The notes beneath the pieces were generated by a model. That model was not told the origin of the DNA and made no database searches. It saw only the letters and a program-made list of their open reading frames with translations. DNA of 64,000 nucleotides from Candidatus Enterococcus ferrettii. Its GTDB lineage: Bacteria > Bacillota > Bacilli > Lactobacillales > Enterococcaceae. The DNA is taken from NCBI RefSeq assembly GCF_017377655.1, contig NZ_JAFREL010000005.1, forward strand, positions 1 to 64,000, written 5' to 3'. A program made the translations under genes and the position numbers. Positions 26,322 to 35,112 of the stretch are shown piece by piece. Within the stretch, counting starts at the first letter, position 1. Every line of letters starts with the position of its first letter.

Positions 26322-27206
26322 ATGAAAATAGAATATCTTCAATCATTTGTAACCTTGTCCAATACGTTAAATTATACGAAGGCTGCTGGAAGTCTGTATA
26401 TTACTCAACCAACCTTGAGCCGTCACATCCAATTGTTAGAAACAGAGCTTGGTTGTTCATTGGTTGCTCGTAATACACGACAAGTTCAATTAACTGAAGA
26501 AGGTCGTATCTTTTTGAACTATGCAACGAACATGATCTTTGATTACAACCGCGCCACTCGGCAATTAAAGGAACTTCGTTATCAACCTGAACATCAATTG
26601 ACAATTGGCTTCTTGCGAGGTGGAACAGACCATTATCTGTTACCAATGCTTCAGGCTTTTATCAACGATTATCCAGGATTCGAACTGCAACTCCAGGCTG
26701 GTACACATGATGAACTGGTGACAGAGCTTAGAGCAGGCAAGTTGGATTTGTGTATGACTATGGCAACTACCCTGATCGGTATCGAAAAAATTAAGCTGCA
26801 TAAGGTAGGTGACTTAGCACTGGTGTTGGTGGTGCCAGACGATCATTTTTTGGCTCAGCATGAAACGGTGACCTTTACTGATTTTGCCGAAGAATCCTAT
26901 TTGTGTGTACAAAAGCAGCAGACTAAAGCTTGGTATGATTACATCATTAGTCTATTTCTTAGCCAAGGTTACTATCCGCTAGTCAATGACAGCTGTTCCA
27001 GTGTCAAAACGTTGTTGATGCAAATTGCTTTAGGTAAAGGAATCAGTGTCCTTACAGAAGGCTGCCGAAGCTCAGCGCCTTCAAATATCCGATTGATTCC
27101 AATTGGAAATGTACCAACAATTCAAATGGTACTTGGCTATCGTGAGGATAATGAAAACCTCAGCCTGGATTTGTTCATCAGTTGGTTAAAGGAATATCTT
27201 CGTTAA
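26322..27206 (+). CDS. LysR family transcriptional regulator
   Basis: The 294-residue protein has the N-terminal winged helix-turn-helix of LysR regulators (YLQSFVTLSNTLNYTKAAGSLYITQPTLSRHIQ, written in parts: SLYITQPTLSRHI is the recognition helix region) and a periplasmic-binding-like effector domain from about residue 90. GAGGTG lies before the ATG. It is divergent from the NmrA-like gene with 79 bases between them, the usual set-up for control of the neighbour. TATAAT at 26292-26297 is a likely -10 box. The effector is unknown. Confidence 0.85.
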   Translation: MKIEYLQSFVTLSNTLNYTKAAGSLYITQPTLSRHIQLLETELGCSLVARNTRQVQLTEEGRIFLNYATNMIFDYNRATRQLKELRYQPEHQLTIGFLRGGTDHYLLPMLQAFINDYPGFELQLQAGTHDELVTELRAGKLDLCMTMATTLIGIEKIKLHKVGDLALVLVVPDDHFLAQHETVTFTDFAEESYLCVQKQQTKAWYDYIISLFLSQGYYPLVNDSCSSVKTLLMQIALGKGISVLTEGCRSSAPSNIRLIPIGNVPTIQMVLGYREDNENLSLDLFISWLKEYLR

Positions 27207-27352
27207 GTATATGTGCAGATTTGAGGTTAGTGAAATAGAGAAAAGGCTGGATTTATGCAAGATGTGCATAGATGGAATGAATTTTAGATCAAATTTTTTC
27301 AACGATAAAAAAGGCTAAGAATTATAGGGAGATGATTCCTAATTATCCTGTT

Positions 27353-27385
27353 AAGCAAGAAAGATTCTGTTCTTTCTTGCTTTTT
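27353..27385 (+). terminator. Terminator before rex
   Basis: A 12-bp stem (AAGCAAGAAAGA with TCTTTCTTGCTT) with a 6-nt loop is followed by five T residues. It lies about 150 bases after the LysR gene; the stretch between shows no other feature. Confidence 0.82.
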
Positions 27386-27388
27386 GCA

Positions 27389-27417
27389 TTGTAACGAAGC
27401 AATATTCATGTTAGAAT
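27389..27417 (+). promoter_or_regulatory. Promoter of rex
   Basis: TTGTAA (27389-27394) and TAGAAT (27412-27417) are 17 bases apart, directly after the terminator and about 35 bases before the start codon. Confidence 0.7.
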
Positions 27418-27451
27418 AAATATGTGAAAAAATTAACAAAGGAGACCTTCC

Positions 27452-28093
27452 ATGGATCATTTAATTGAAAAACCCAAACTGTCAAAGGCTACGACAAAAC
27501 GCTTGTCTTTGTATTTACGCAGCTTAAAGGAATTACAAAAAGAAGGCGTACAGCGAATCAAATCCTCGGAATTTAGCCAATTGACCCATGTAGGCTCCGC
27601 AACGATCCGTCGGGATTTTTCGCAGCTAGGAGAATTAGGGCGAAGTGGGTATGGCTATGACGTAAATTATTTGATCAGCGTCTTCAGCAGCATACTTGAT
27701 ACGATTGAGGAAAAAAGAATTGCGTTAATTGGTTGTGGAAATCTAGGTCAGGCTTTAGTAAACAACAACTTTCGCCGTAATGATAATCTAAATATTGTTT
27801 GCGCATTTGATAACGATCCTGAGAAAATTGGTTTAATCTTTAATGGTGTCGAGGTTTATTCTATGGATCGCTTAGATGACGTTTTGAAAAAGAAAAAAGT
27901 AACGGTAGCAATTTCAACTGTGCCTAGCCATCAATCTCAGGCAGCTGTGGAAAAAATTGTAAACAATGGAGTCACAGCGATTTTAAGCTTTGCTCCAGAT
28001 CCAATTAAAGTGCCCGAGGGAGTTACTGTTCACTACATTGATCTAACAACTGAGCTGCAGACCTTAATTTATTTTGATGAGTTGGCTCAATAA
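27452..28093 (+). CDS. rex: Redox-sensing transcriptional repressor Rex
   Basis: The 213-residue protein has an N-terminal winged helix domain (LSKATTKRLSLYLR and GSATIRRDFSQLGELG RSGYGY parts) and a Rossmann domain with GCGNLG at 94-99. Rex senses the NADH/NAD ratio and represses fermentation and respiration genes when NADH is low. The C-terminal domain-swapped helix (YFDELAQ end) is present. GGAGA lies before the ATG. It is monocistronic and precedes the valS T-box. I saw no clear TTGTGA-type Rex site in the window. Confidence 0.94.
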   Translation: MDHLIEKPKLSKATTKRLSLYLRSLKELQKEGVQRIKSSEFSQLTHVGSATIRRDFSQLGELGRSGYGYDVNYLISVFSSILDTIEEKRIALIGCGNLGQALVNNNFRRNDNLNIVCAFDNDPEKIGLIFNGVEVYSMDRLDDVLKKKKVTVAISTVPSHQSQAAVEKIVNNGVTAILSFAPDPIKVPEGVTVHYIDLTTELQTLIYFDELAQ

Positions 28094-28107
28094 CAATGAG
28101 GTAGGGC

Positions 28108-28136
28108 TTTACAACTAGGCGGCTTCATTGTACAAT
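28108..28136 (+). promoter_or_regulatory. Promoter of the valS T-box transcript
   Basis: TTTACA (28108-28113) and TACAAT (28131-28136) are 17 bases apart, which places the transcript start near 28143, just before the T-box stem I. Confidence 0.75.
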
Positions 28137-28142
28137 GACTCA

Positions 28143-28374
28143 TACAAAGATCAAGAGGAGTACGATTTTTCCCTGTTATAGAGAGAGAATGATTGGTGGA
28201 ACATTCTTACAGCAGAAATCGGAAGGTAGCTTGGGAGTATTGCTTTTTGAAAAAGTAGGAAAGCACGAGTCATGACCGTTAGTTCATGTTTGAGCGGCAG
28301 AAAAATTTCTGCAATTTAGGTGGTACCGCGTAGATTACGTCCTAAAACACACACGTGTTTTAGGACTTTTTTTC
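28143..28374 (+). promoter_or_regulatory. T-box riboswitch (tRNA-Val) controlling valS
   Basis: The invariant T-box AGGTGGTACCGCG is at 28318-28330, followed by a 12-bp terminator stem (28339-28350 with 28355-28366) and seven T residues. Upstream, stem I is seen with the AGTA/GAA specifier-loop sides flanking CGATTT/AAATCG and the GGTGGAA apical loop (28196-28202). The likely specifier codon is GTA at 28226-28228 (in GAAGGTAG), which fits valine. Uncharged tRNA-Val would favour the antiterminator and allow valS transcription. The T-box itself is certain; the specifier position is my reading. Confidence 0.93.
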
Positions 28375-28414
28375 GTTTTACTGCTTATATACATACCATT
28401 AAGGAGGAAACAAC

Positions 28415-31054
28415 ATGTCTGAAAATTTAGCAACAAAATTTAATCCGCAAGAAGTTGAAGCAGGGCGTTATCAAAAATGGCTAGACGAAGATTTGTTCAA
28501 ACCATCAGAAGACCAATCGGCTAAACCGTATTCAATCGTTATCCCACCTCCCAATGTAACCGGAAAACTACATTTGGGTCATGCTTGGGATACTACCTTG
28601 CAAGATATGATTATTCGTCAAAAACGAATGCAAGGTTACGATACTCTATGGTTGCCAGGAATGGACCACGCCGGAATTGCTACGCAAGCTAAAGTAGAAG
28701 AAAAGTTGCGTGAGCAAGGGATTTCCCGCTATGACTTAGGCCGCGAGAAATTTGTGGATCAGGTTTGGGAATGGAAAGAAGAATATGCTGGACACATCCG
28801 TGAGCAATGGAGCAAATTAGGTTTGTCCTTAGACTATAAACGGGAACGATTTACTTTAGATGAAGGACTCTCCGATGCGGTTCGTAAAGTATTTGTTTCT
28901 TTATACGAAAAAGAGCTGATTTACCGTGGGGAATATATTATCAATTGGGACCCGCAAGCGAAAACGGCCTTGTCAGATATCGAAGTAATCCACAAAGATG
29001 TTGAGGGAGCCTTCTATCATTTATCTTATCCATTGGCTGATGGCAGCGGTGCACTTGAGTTAGCAACTACTCGTCCTGAAACCATGTTGGGAGATACGGC
29101 AGTGGCAGTTCACCCAGAGGATGAACGTTATCAGGATTTCATTGGAAAAACTGTTATTCTACCTTTGATGGATAAAGAAATACCAGTTATTGCTGATGAG
29201 TACGTAGACCGTGAGTTTGGAACTGGTGTGGTAAAGATTACCCCCGCCCATGATCCTAATGACTTTGAAGTGGGAAATCGTCATGATTTGCCACGAGTAA
29301 ATGTTATGAATGAAGATGGCAGTATGAATGACTTGGCTGGCAAATACGCGGGCATGGATCGCTTCACAGCACGTAAAGCGATTGTCAGCGATCTGAAAGA
29401 AATGGATCGTTTGATCAAAATCGAAAAAATGGTTCACAGCGTGGGTCACTCTGAACGAACCGGCGTCGTAGTTGAACCTCGTTTATCTACTCAATGGTTT
29501 GTCAAAATGAAACCATTGGCTGATCAGGCGATTCAAAATCAAAATACCGATGATGCGGTGAATTTCTTTCCACCACGTTTTAATCAAACCTTCCTAAGCT
29601 GGATGGATAATGTTCATGATTGGGTAATTTCTCGTCAATTGTGGTGGGGGCATCGTATACCAGCTTGGTATAACAAGCAAACGGGTGAAATGTATGTTGG
29701 GATGGAAGCCCCTGCCGATGCTGAAAATTGGGAACAAGATCCAGATGTTTTGGATACTTGGTTTAGCTCTGCATTATGGCCGTTTTCAACCATGGGTTGG
29801 CCGGATACGGATAGTGCAGATTTCAAACGTTATTTCCCAACGAATACACTGGTAACTGGATATGACATTATTTTCTTCTGGGTAAGCCGGATGATTTTCC
29901 AAAGTCTGGAATTTACGAATGAACGACCATTTGAAAATGTCTTGATTCACGGACTGATCCGAGACGAACAAGGTCGTAAGATGAGTAAATCACTTGGTAA
30001 CGGAATTGACCCGATGGATGTGATTGATCAGTATGGTGCTGATGCGTTACGCTGGTTCTTATCAACTGGCTCTGCTCCCGGCCAAGATGTTCGTTTTAGT
30101 TATGAGAAAATGGATGCAGCTTGGAATTTCATTAATAAAATTTGGAATGCTTCTCGTTTTGTCATCATGAACATTGAAGACTTTACTATTGATAATATTG
30201 ATTTGACTGGTGAAAAGACCGTAGCTGATCGCTGGATTTTAACGCGTCTAAACGAAACCATTGAAAAAGTAACTAAGTTGTTTGATCAATTTGAATTTGG
30301 TGAAGCTGGTCGTCAGTTGTATAACTTTATGTGGGATGATTTCTGTGACTGGTACATTGAGATGAGTAAGGAAATTTTATATGGTGAAGACGAAGCTGCT
30401 AAGAAGACTACAAAGAGTATTTTGATTCATGTATTGGATCAAACATTGCGTCTATTACATCCAATTATGCCGTTTGTAACAGAAACTATTTGGGAGAAAT
30501 TACCTCATGAAGGTGATTCGATAGTAGTTGCTGCCTACCCAACGGTTGAGGCGGAGTACAACGACGAAAATGCAGCCAAAGGCATGGAAGTGTTGAAGGA
30601 ATTGATTCGCTCAGTTCGAAACATTCGAGCGGAAGTGAACACACCACTATCTAAGCCAATCACTTTGTTAATCAAAACAAGTGATCTGGCAGTAAATGCT
30701 TTCTTATTGGAAAATACTAGCTATATTGAGCGCTTCTGTAATCCCGATGAATTGGTGATTGATAGTGAGATCACTGCACCAGATTTGGCGATGTCCGCAG
30801 TATTAACTGGTGCTGAAATTTATTTGCCATTGGCTGGCCTAATCAATATTGAAGAAGAAATTCAACGATTGGAAAAAGAATTGGCTAAATGGACTGGCGA
30901 AGTGAAACGAGTTCAAGGAAAACTTGCAAACGAACGTTTCGTTGCAAACGCACCAGAAAAAGTTGTTGAAGAAGAACGTGCTAAAGAAAAAAATTATCTA
31001 GAAAAGCAAACAGCCGTTAGTGAACGAATTGAAAGTTTGCGAACCATTCAATAG
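28415..31054 (+). CDS. valS: Valyl-tRNA synthetase
   Basis: The 879-residue class I synthetase charges tRNA-Val. The HIGH motif reads HLGH at 53-56 ([13 protein letters not shown]), KMSKS is at 522-526, the editing domain lies between them ([11 protein letters not shown]), and a C-terminal coiled coil ([14 protein letters not shown]) closes the protein. Length is typical. AAGGAGG precedes the ATG. The T-box leader upstream fits this function. Confidence 0.97.
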   Translation: MSENLATKFNPQEVEAGRYQKWLDEDLFKPSEDQSAKPYSIVIPPPNVTGKLHLGHAWDTTLQDMIIRQKRMQGYDTLWLPGMDHAGIATQAKVEEKLREQGISRYDLGREKFVDQVWEWKEEYAGHIREQWSKLGLSLDYKRERFTLDEGLSDAVRKVFVSLYEKELIYRGEYIINWDPQAKTALSDIEVIHKDVEGAFYHLSYPLADGSGALELATTRPETMLGDTAVAVHPEDERYQDFIGKTVILPLMDKEIPVIADEYVDREFGTGVVKITPAHDPNDFEVGNRHDLPRVNVMNEDGSMNDLAGKYAGMDRFTARKAIVSDLKEMDRLIKIEKMVHSVGHSERTGVVVEPRLSTQWFVKMKPLADQAIQNQNTDDAVNFFPPRFNQTFLSWMDNVHDWVISRQLWWGHRIPAWYNKQTGEMYVGMEAPADAENWEQDPDVLDTWFSSALWPFSTMGWPDTDSADFKRYFPTNTLVTGYDIIFFWVSRMIFQSLEFTNERPFENVLIHGLIRDEQGRKMSKSLGNGIDPMDVIDQYGADALRWFLSTGSAPGQDVRFSYEKMDAAWNFINKIWNASRFVIMNIEDFTIDNIDLTGEKTVADRWILTRLNETIEKVTKLFDQFEFGEAGRQLYNFMWDDFCDWYIEMSKEILYGEDEAAKKTTKSILIHVLDQTLRLLHPIMPFVTETIWEKLPHEGDSIVVAAYPTVEAEYNDENAAKGMEVLKELIRSVRNIRAEVNTPLSKPITLLIKTSDLAVNAFLLENTSYIERFCNPDELVIDSEITAPDLAMSAVLTGAEIYLPLAGLINIEEEIQRLEKELAKWTGEVKRVQGKLANERFVANAPEKVVEEERAKEKNYLEKQTAVSERIESLRTIQ

Positions 31055-31060
31055 GATTAA

Positions 31061-31089
31061 ATGACTAGTCGAAGGACTAGTCATTTTTT
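31061..31089 (+). terminator. Terminator of valS
   Basis: A 10-bp stem (ATGACTAGTC with GACTAGTCAT) with a GAAG tetraloop is followed by six T residues. Confidence 0.88.
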
Positions 31090-31237
31090 CAATGGAAAGA
31101 AACTGCAAGTATTTTATAAGTATCTATCTTAGTGTTACAGTATATGTGGTGACCAGCTTCAAAACTGAACGAGTTTGCGAAGCCTTTCTTATTAACCAAT
31201 ATAAAACTCTGTTATACTAGTATCGAGGTGATCATCA

Positions 31238-32554
31238 GTGACAATTGAAGAGACAATCGACTGGATTCATAGTCGCAAGAAATTTGGTTCTCGCCCTGGA
31301 TTGGAACGAGTTCAAGCATTACTAGATAAAGCCGGGAATCCTGAAAAGCAGGTTCCGGTCATTCACATAGCTGGTACTAATGGTAAAGGCTCTACTGTTG
31401 CATACTTGCGAAGTATGTTGGCAGCGGCAGGATTGACAGTTGGAAGTTTCACTTCGCCATACATCGAAGAATTTAATGAGCGAATTGCCATCAATGGTGA
31501 ACCGATCGCCGATGATGAGCTGATTACTTGGGTGGAGCGTTATCAGCCTTTAGTAGCAAATCTGGATGAACAGCCTGAAATCAACGGTATTACTGAATTT
31601 GAGGTTTTGACAGCTATGGCCTTAGATTATTTTCTTGATCAGCAGGTAGATGTGGCAATTGTTGAGGTTGGCTTAGGTGGGCTGCTGGATTCGACCAATG
31701 TTGTTGAACCAATCTTAACGGCTATTACCACTATTGGCTATGATCATACCGATATTTTAGGAGAAACCTTACCGGAAATTGCTCATCAGAAAGCTGGGAT
31801 TATAAAAAATAATATTCCAGTTGTTACTGGGAATATTCCAACAGAAGCTTTAACTGTAATCAAGGACAAGGCTGAATCTGAGCAGGCAGCGATCTATCAA
31901 TATGACAAAGATTACCAGGTGAAATATTTGCAGCCAGATGGCAATTGGGGTGAGCGTTTTGACTTTACCTCAGAGAGCGGCCGCTTAAGTAAATTAAAGA
32001 TCAGCCTACTAGGCCGTCATCAAATTGAAAATGCTGGAATTGCCATCATACTTTACCAATTATATTGTCAGAAAAAGCACTTGCCCGTTGAAGAAAAAGC
32101 AATACGCAGTGGATTACTGGCTGCTCAATGGCCAGCACGAATGGAGAAAATCAGTGATGAACCGTTGATTATCTTGGATGGCGCTCATAACGATCATGCC
32201 GTCAAACGTTTGGTGGATAATATGAGGCGCGAATTTAGCCAATATACTATCCATATTCTATTTTCAGCTTTAGAAACGAAAGATGTAGACAGTATGCTGA
32301 AGGATTTACATAAAATCCCGCATGCACATATGTATATAACCACCTTTGATTATCCTAAAGCTCTGAATCTTAGTCAGTATGATGATCAGGAGACCGAACA
32401 GTTTTCGGTTGTATCTTTATGGCAATTTGGCTTAGCGGAGATTTTGGAGTCAATGGATGCTGAAGATTTACTATTAGTTACCGGTTCTTTGTACTTTGTT
32501 TCTGAGGTACGTCAATTATTATTAAATGTGGGAGGAAGCGATGAAAGAAATTAA
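31238..32554 (+). CDS. folC: Folylpolyglutamate synthase / dihydrofolate synthase
   Basis: The 438-residue protein has the Mur-ligase-like ATP-binding loop HIAGTNGKGSTVAYL near residues 43-57, FTSPYIEEFNERI and the second-domain EKISDEPLIILDGAHN, all conserved in FolC. It adds glutamate to folates. The start is GTG with GAGGTG seven bases upstream. TATACT at 31213-31218 is a likely -10 box. Its last 14 bases overlap the next HAD gene, suggesting translational coupling. Confidence 0.93.
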   Translation: MTIEETIDWIHSRKKFGSRPGLERVQALLDKAGNPEKQVPVIHIAGTNGKGSTVAYLRSMLAAAGLTVGSFTSPYIEEFNERIAINGEPIADDELITWVERYQPLVANLDEQPEINGITEFEVLTAMALDYFLDQQVDVAIVEVGLGGLLDSTNVVEPILTAITTIGYDHTDILGETLPEIAHQKAGIIKNNIPVVTGNIPTEALTVIKDKAESEQAAIYQYDKDYQVKYLQPDGNWGERFDFTSESGRLSKLKISLLGRHQIENAGIAIILYQLYCQKKHLPVEEKAIRSGLLAAQWPARMEKISDEPLIILDGAHNDHAVKRLVDNMRREFSQYTIHILFSALETKDVDSMLKDLHKIPHAHMYITTFDYPKALNLSQYDDQETEQFSVVSLWQFGLAEILESMDAEDLLLVTGSLYFVSEVRQLLLNVGGSDERN

Positions 32555-33200
32555 GGGAGTAATTTTTGATATGGATGGCTTGATTTTTGATACGGAAGCG
32601 ATCTATTATCAAGCACAACAGCAGGCGGCAGATCATTACGGGATTCCTTTTGACAAGGATTTGTATCGGGAATACATTGGGATTGCGGATGAGGAGGCTT
32701 GGGAAAGTCTGCATCAGCGTTTTGCTGAACATGGTAGGGAAACTGTGCAAAAGTTTATCGATGACAGCTGGGGGGATGCGCATAAAATTTTTCATTCCGG
32801 GGAAGTTGATTTAAAGCCAGGAGTATTGGAACTGCTGCAATTTTTGGAAGATCAGGGAATCCCCAAGATAGTGGCTTCTAGTAATGTACGTCCTGTAATT
32901 GAAATTTTACTGGAGCATGCCGGAATTCGAAATCAGTTTCAAGAAATTGTTTCGGCAGAAGATGTGAAGCTAGCTAAGCCAAATCCAGAGATTTTTAATA
33001 TCGCTCGTCAGCATTTAGGAACTATTGCTGAGGAAACGTTGGTACTGGAAGATGCACAGCATGGCGTACAAGCGGCAATCAGTGCAGGTATTCCTGTAAT
33101 TATGGTCCCGGATATGATCCAACCAGCAGAGGAATTATCGAAGCAAACAGCAGCAGTTTTATCAAGTTTACATGAAGTAATCGACTATATACAAAAATAA
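32541..33200 (+). CDS. HAD-IA hydrolase (beta-phosphoglucomutase-like)
   Basis: The 219-residue protein has motif I FDMDGLIFDTE, motif II ASSN, a lysine in KLAKPNPEIF and motif IV LEDAQHGVQAAISAG. The second aspartate of motif I is present, as needed for phosphatase or phosphomutase action. It is typical of the YcjU/YhcW-like sugar-phosphate phosphatases. GGGAGG lies five bases before the ATG at 32541, inside folC. It is co-transcribed with folC; the substrate is not predictable. Confidence 0.83.
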   Translation: MKEIKGVIFDMDGLIFDTEAIYYQAQQQAADHYGIPFDKDLYREYIGIADEEAWESLHQRFAEHGRETVQKFIDDSWGDAHKIFHSGEVDLKPGVLELLQFLEDQGIPKIVASSNVRPVIEILLEHAGIRNQFQEIVSAEDVKLAKPNPEIFNIARQHLGTIAEETLVLEDAQHGVQAAISAGIPVIMVPDMIQPAEELSKQTAAVLSSLHEVIDYIQK

Positions 33201-33205
33201 ATTTG

Positions 33206-33247
33206 ACTCCTTTGCGTATCTTATATAAAAGATGCAAAGGAGTTTTT
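33206..33247 (+). terminator. Terminator-like hairpin that includes the radC ribosome binding site
   Basis: ACTCCTTTGC (33206-33215) pairs with GCAAAGGAGT (33234-33243), with an inner ATCTT/AAGAT stem across a 2-nt bulge and a 6-nt loop. Five T residues follow. The downstream arm carries AAAGGAG, the radC Shine-Dalgarno sequence, so the folded form would both stop transcription and hide the site. Confidence 0.75.
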
Positions 33248-33249
33248 AC

Positions 33250-33939
33250 ATGGAGAAATCATTATTATTGAAAGAATTACCGGCCAGTTCTTGGCCGCGG
33301 GAGCGTTTGTTGAAGGAAGGTGAAAAGCATTTGACGGATCAGGAGCTGCTGGCGATTATTCTAAGAAATGGTTCACGTTCTCAGCATGTCATGGATTTGG
33401 CCGGTTTGATTTTGATGGAGGTTCCTAATTTATACGACCTTAAACAATTATCCATTGAAGAGTTGATGAGCTTCAAAGGAATTGGTAAAACTAAAGCGAT
33501 TGAATTGAAAGCGGTAATTGAGTTTGGTGCACGTATTCATCGGTCTACTCAACCAAAACTAGGACGGGTAAGTTCTAGTTTTGCTTTAGGCAATCATTTG
33601 GTCGAAGAATTAAAAGGATTACAACAGGAGCATTTGATTGCGATGTTTTTGAATACGAAGAATGAAATCATTCAGCAGAAAACGATTTTTGTCGGATCGT
33701 TAAACCAATCAATTGCACACCCAAGGGAAATTTTCCGTGAAGCTGTTCGAGTAAGTGCTGCTCGGATTGCTTTGGCTCATAATCATCCTAGTGGAAATCC
33801 TCAACCCTCCCGAAATGATCTAGATTTTACTGCACGAGTGAGAAAATGTGGAGAGATGATGGGAATTGAAGTATTGGACCATATCATCGTTGGCGAAAAT
33901 GAGTACATCAGCTTACGAGAAGAAAATTACTGGGAGTAG
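33250..33939 (+). CDS. radC: RadC family protein (UPF0758)
   Basis: The 229-residue protein has an N-terminal helix-hairpin-helix region (ELMSFKGIGKTKAIEL) and a C-terminal JAB1/MPN domain with the metal motif HxH...D at H177, H179 and D190 (HNHPSGNPQPSRND). Despite its name the role in DNA repair is disputed. AAAGGAG lies seven bases before the ATG at 33250; a more upstream ATG at 33232 has no site. The ribosome binding site is part of a terminator-like hairpin. Confidence 0.92.
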   Translation: MEKSLLLKELPASSWPRERLLKEGEKHLTDQELLAIILRNGSRSQHVMDLAGLILMEVPNLYDLKQLSIEELMSFKGIGKTKAIELKAVIEFGARIHRSTQPKLGRVSSSFALGNHLVEELKGLQQEHLIAMFLNTKNEIIQQKTIFVGSLNQSIAHPREIFREAVRVSAARIALAHNHPSGNPQPSRNDLDFTARVRKCGEMMGIEVLDHIIVGENEYISLREENYWE

Positions 33940-33953
33940 TCAAATGGGAACCC

Positions 33954-33983
33954 TTGCATATTTTGCAGAACAAGTGGTAAACT
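33954..33983 (+). promoter_or_regulatory. Promoter of the cold-shock gene
   Basis: TTGCAT (33954-33959) and TAAACT (33978-33983) are 18 bases apart. This leaves a leader of about 95 bases, which contains CTCGT/ACGAG short inverted repeats, as usual for cold-shock mRNAs. Confidence 0.55.
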
Positions 33984-34087
33984 ATTTATGTAATTTTGTT
34001 TGTTGGAGTTGAACACTCGTCTCACCTCTGTCGTACGAGCAATGTTACAATTCATTAGGTGCTTTTCGCACGAGGAGGAAAAGATTC

Positions 34088-34288
34088 ATGGAAAATGGAA
34101 CAGTAAAATGGTTTAACGCAGAAAAAGGGTTTGGCTTCGTCACTCGCGAAGATGGTAGCGATGTATTCGTACATTTCTCAGCTATCCAAGGTGATGGATT
34201 TAAAACTCTAGAAGAAGGTCAAGCAGTAACTTTTGATGTTGAAGAAAGTGATCGCGGACCTCAAGCAACAAATGTAGTTAAACAATAA
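34088..34288 (+). CDS. Cold-shock protein (CspA family, CspR-like)
   Basis: The 66-residue protein is a complete cold-shock domain with RNP1 GFGFVT and RNP2 VFVHFSAI and the usual [13 protein letters not shown] start. It binds single-stranded RNA and acts as an RNA chaperone. AGGAGG lies before the ATG. Its place next to rnjA matches my recollection of cspR in E. faecalis. A long leader and its own terminator show it is monocistronic. Confidence 0.95.
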   Translation: MENGTVKWFNAEKGFGFVTREDGSDVFVHFSAIQGDGFKTLEEGQAVTFDVEESDRGPQATNVVKQ

Positions 34289-34299
34289 TTCTGAATCCG

Positions 34300-34331
34300 A
34301 AAAGTCCTAAACTGCTGTTTAGGACTTTTTT
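34300..34331. terminator. Terminator of the cold-shock gene
   Basis: A 12-bp stem (AAAAGTCCTAAA with TTTAGGACTTTT) with a 6-nt loop is followed by T residues. Confidence 0.87.
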
Positions 34332-34345
34332 GATAGTTCAACTAT

Positions 34346-34837
34346 TTATTCATTTAACAAGGCTTGAAAATCATCGGTTACTTGATGATTTTCAGGAGTA
34401 GCGATAGCCAATACAGCTTTTCCGAGAACATATTGCCAGTAAACATTAAACAGATGTTCAGCGTATGGCTGTTGGAGCTGGTTGAAACTTTTCAGTGTGA
34501 TCTCTTTAGACAACTGAAGAGTTGTGTTGTCTTGTAGAAAAAATCGATGAAACTCTTCAGGATAATCAGTAGAGTAGCTGATAATTGATCTAGTCAGTTG
34601 ACTAAGTGTATGCGGTTCTTGATCTTCAAGAAAATCTTGATATTTATTCAATGTGCGTCTAACCATGAAAGCTCTCAAACTGGAAAGGTTCTCAAATTCA
34701 CGATAGATTGGCTGTGGGGAACACTGCAGTCTTTCAGCGATGTTGCCAACGCGAAATTTTCCAAATCCTTCATCAATAATTAAGTTGTAGGTTTCTTCAA
34801 TTATTTTTTCACGTTTTATTTTTGGTGTTCTCACCAT
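34346..34837 (-). CDS. TetR-type transcriptional regulator
   Basis: The 163-residue protein starts with a TetR N-terminal helix-turn-helix (REKIIEETYNLIIDEGFGKFRVGNIAERL, recognition part CSPQPIYREFEN), followed by a short all-helical effector region. It is shorter than most TetR proteins (about 190). GGGGAAGAT precedes the ATG, a weak ribosome binding site. It stands alone; the target is unknown. The 230 bases upstream are AT-rich with no other feature than the rnjA terminator. Confidence 0.75.
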   Translation of the reverse strand: MVRTPKIKREKIIEETYNLIIDEGFGKFRVGNIAERLQCSPQPIYREFENLSSLRAFMVRRTLNKYQDFLEDQEPHTLSQLTRSIISYSTDYPEEFHRFFLQDNTTLQLSKEITLKSFNQLQQPYAEHLFNVYWQYVLGKAVLAIATPENHQVTDDFQALLNE

Positions 34838-35071
34838 AATTATCTTCCCCTAAAATGATTTAAAGACTCGTTACTCTTTTAAAATAACGTAAGTATTTAA
34901 ATTATAGTTTTTCTAATCCTTATTGTGCAAATTATTCATACATTTGTCAATTGAAATTCCTAAATAAAGTATTCAAAATATCGTAAGAATATCGTTAGAA
35001 TTAAGTATTTAGACTAATTTACCAAATATTTTATTTTTTTGAAAGAAAAATACTCAAAAAGGATAAAAACC

Positions 35072-35104
35072 AAAAAAAACATCTGCCCTTAAAAAGAGCA
35101 GATG
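35072..35104 (-). terminator. Terminator of rnjA
   Basis: On the minus strand CATCTGC pairs with GCAGATG around an 11-nt loop and is followed by eight T residues, shortly after the rnjA stop. Confidence 0.85.
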
Positions 35105-35112
35105 CTTTAGAT

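Noticed and set aside
27207..27450. Rex operator (TTGTGA-N6-TCACAA) near rex
   Set aside because: No matching inverted repeat was found in the rex upstream region.
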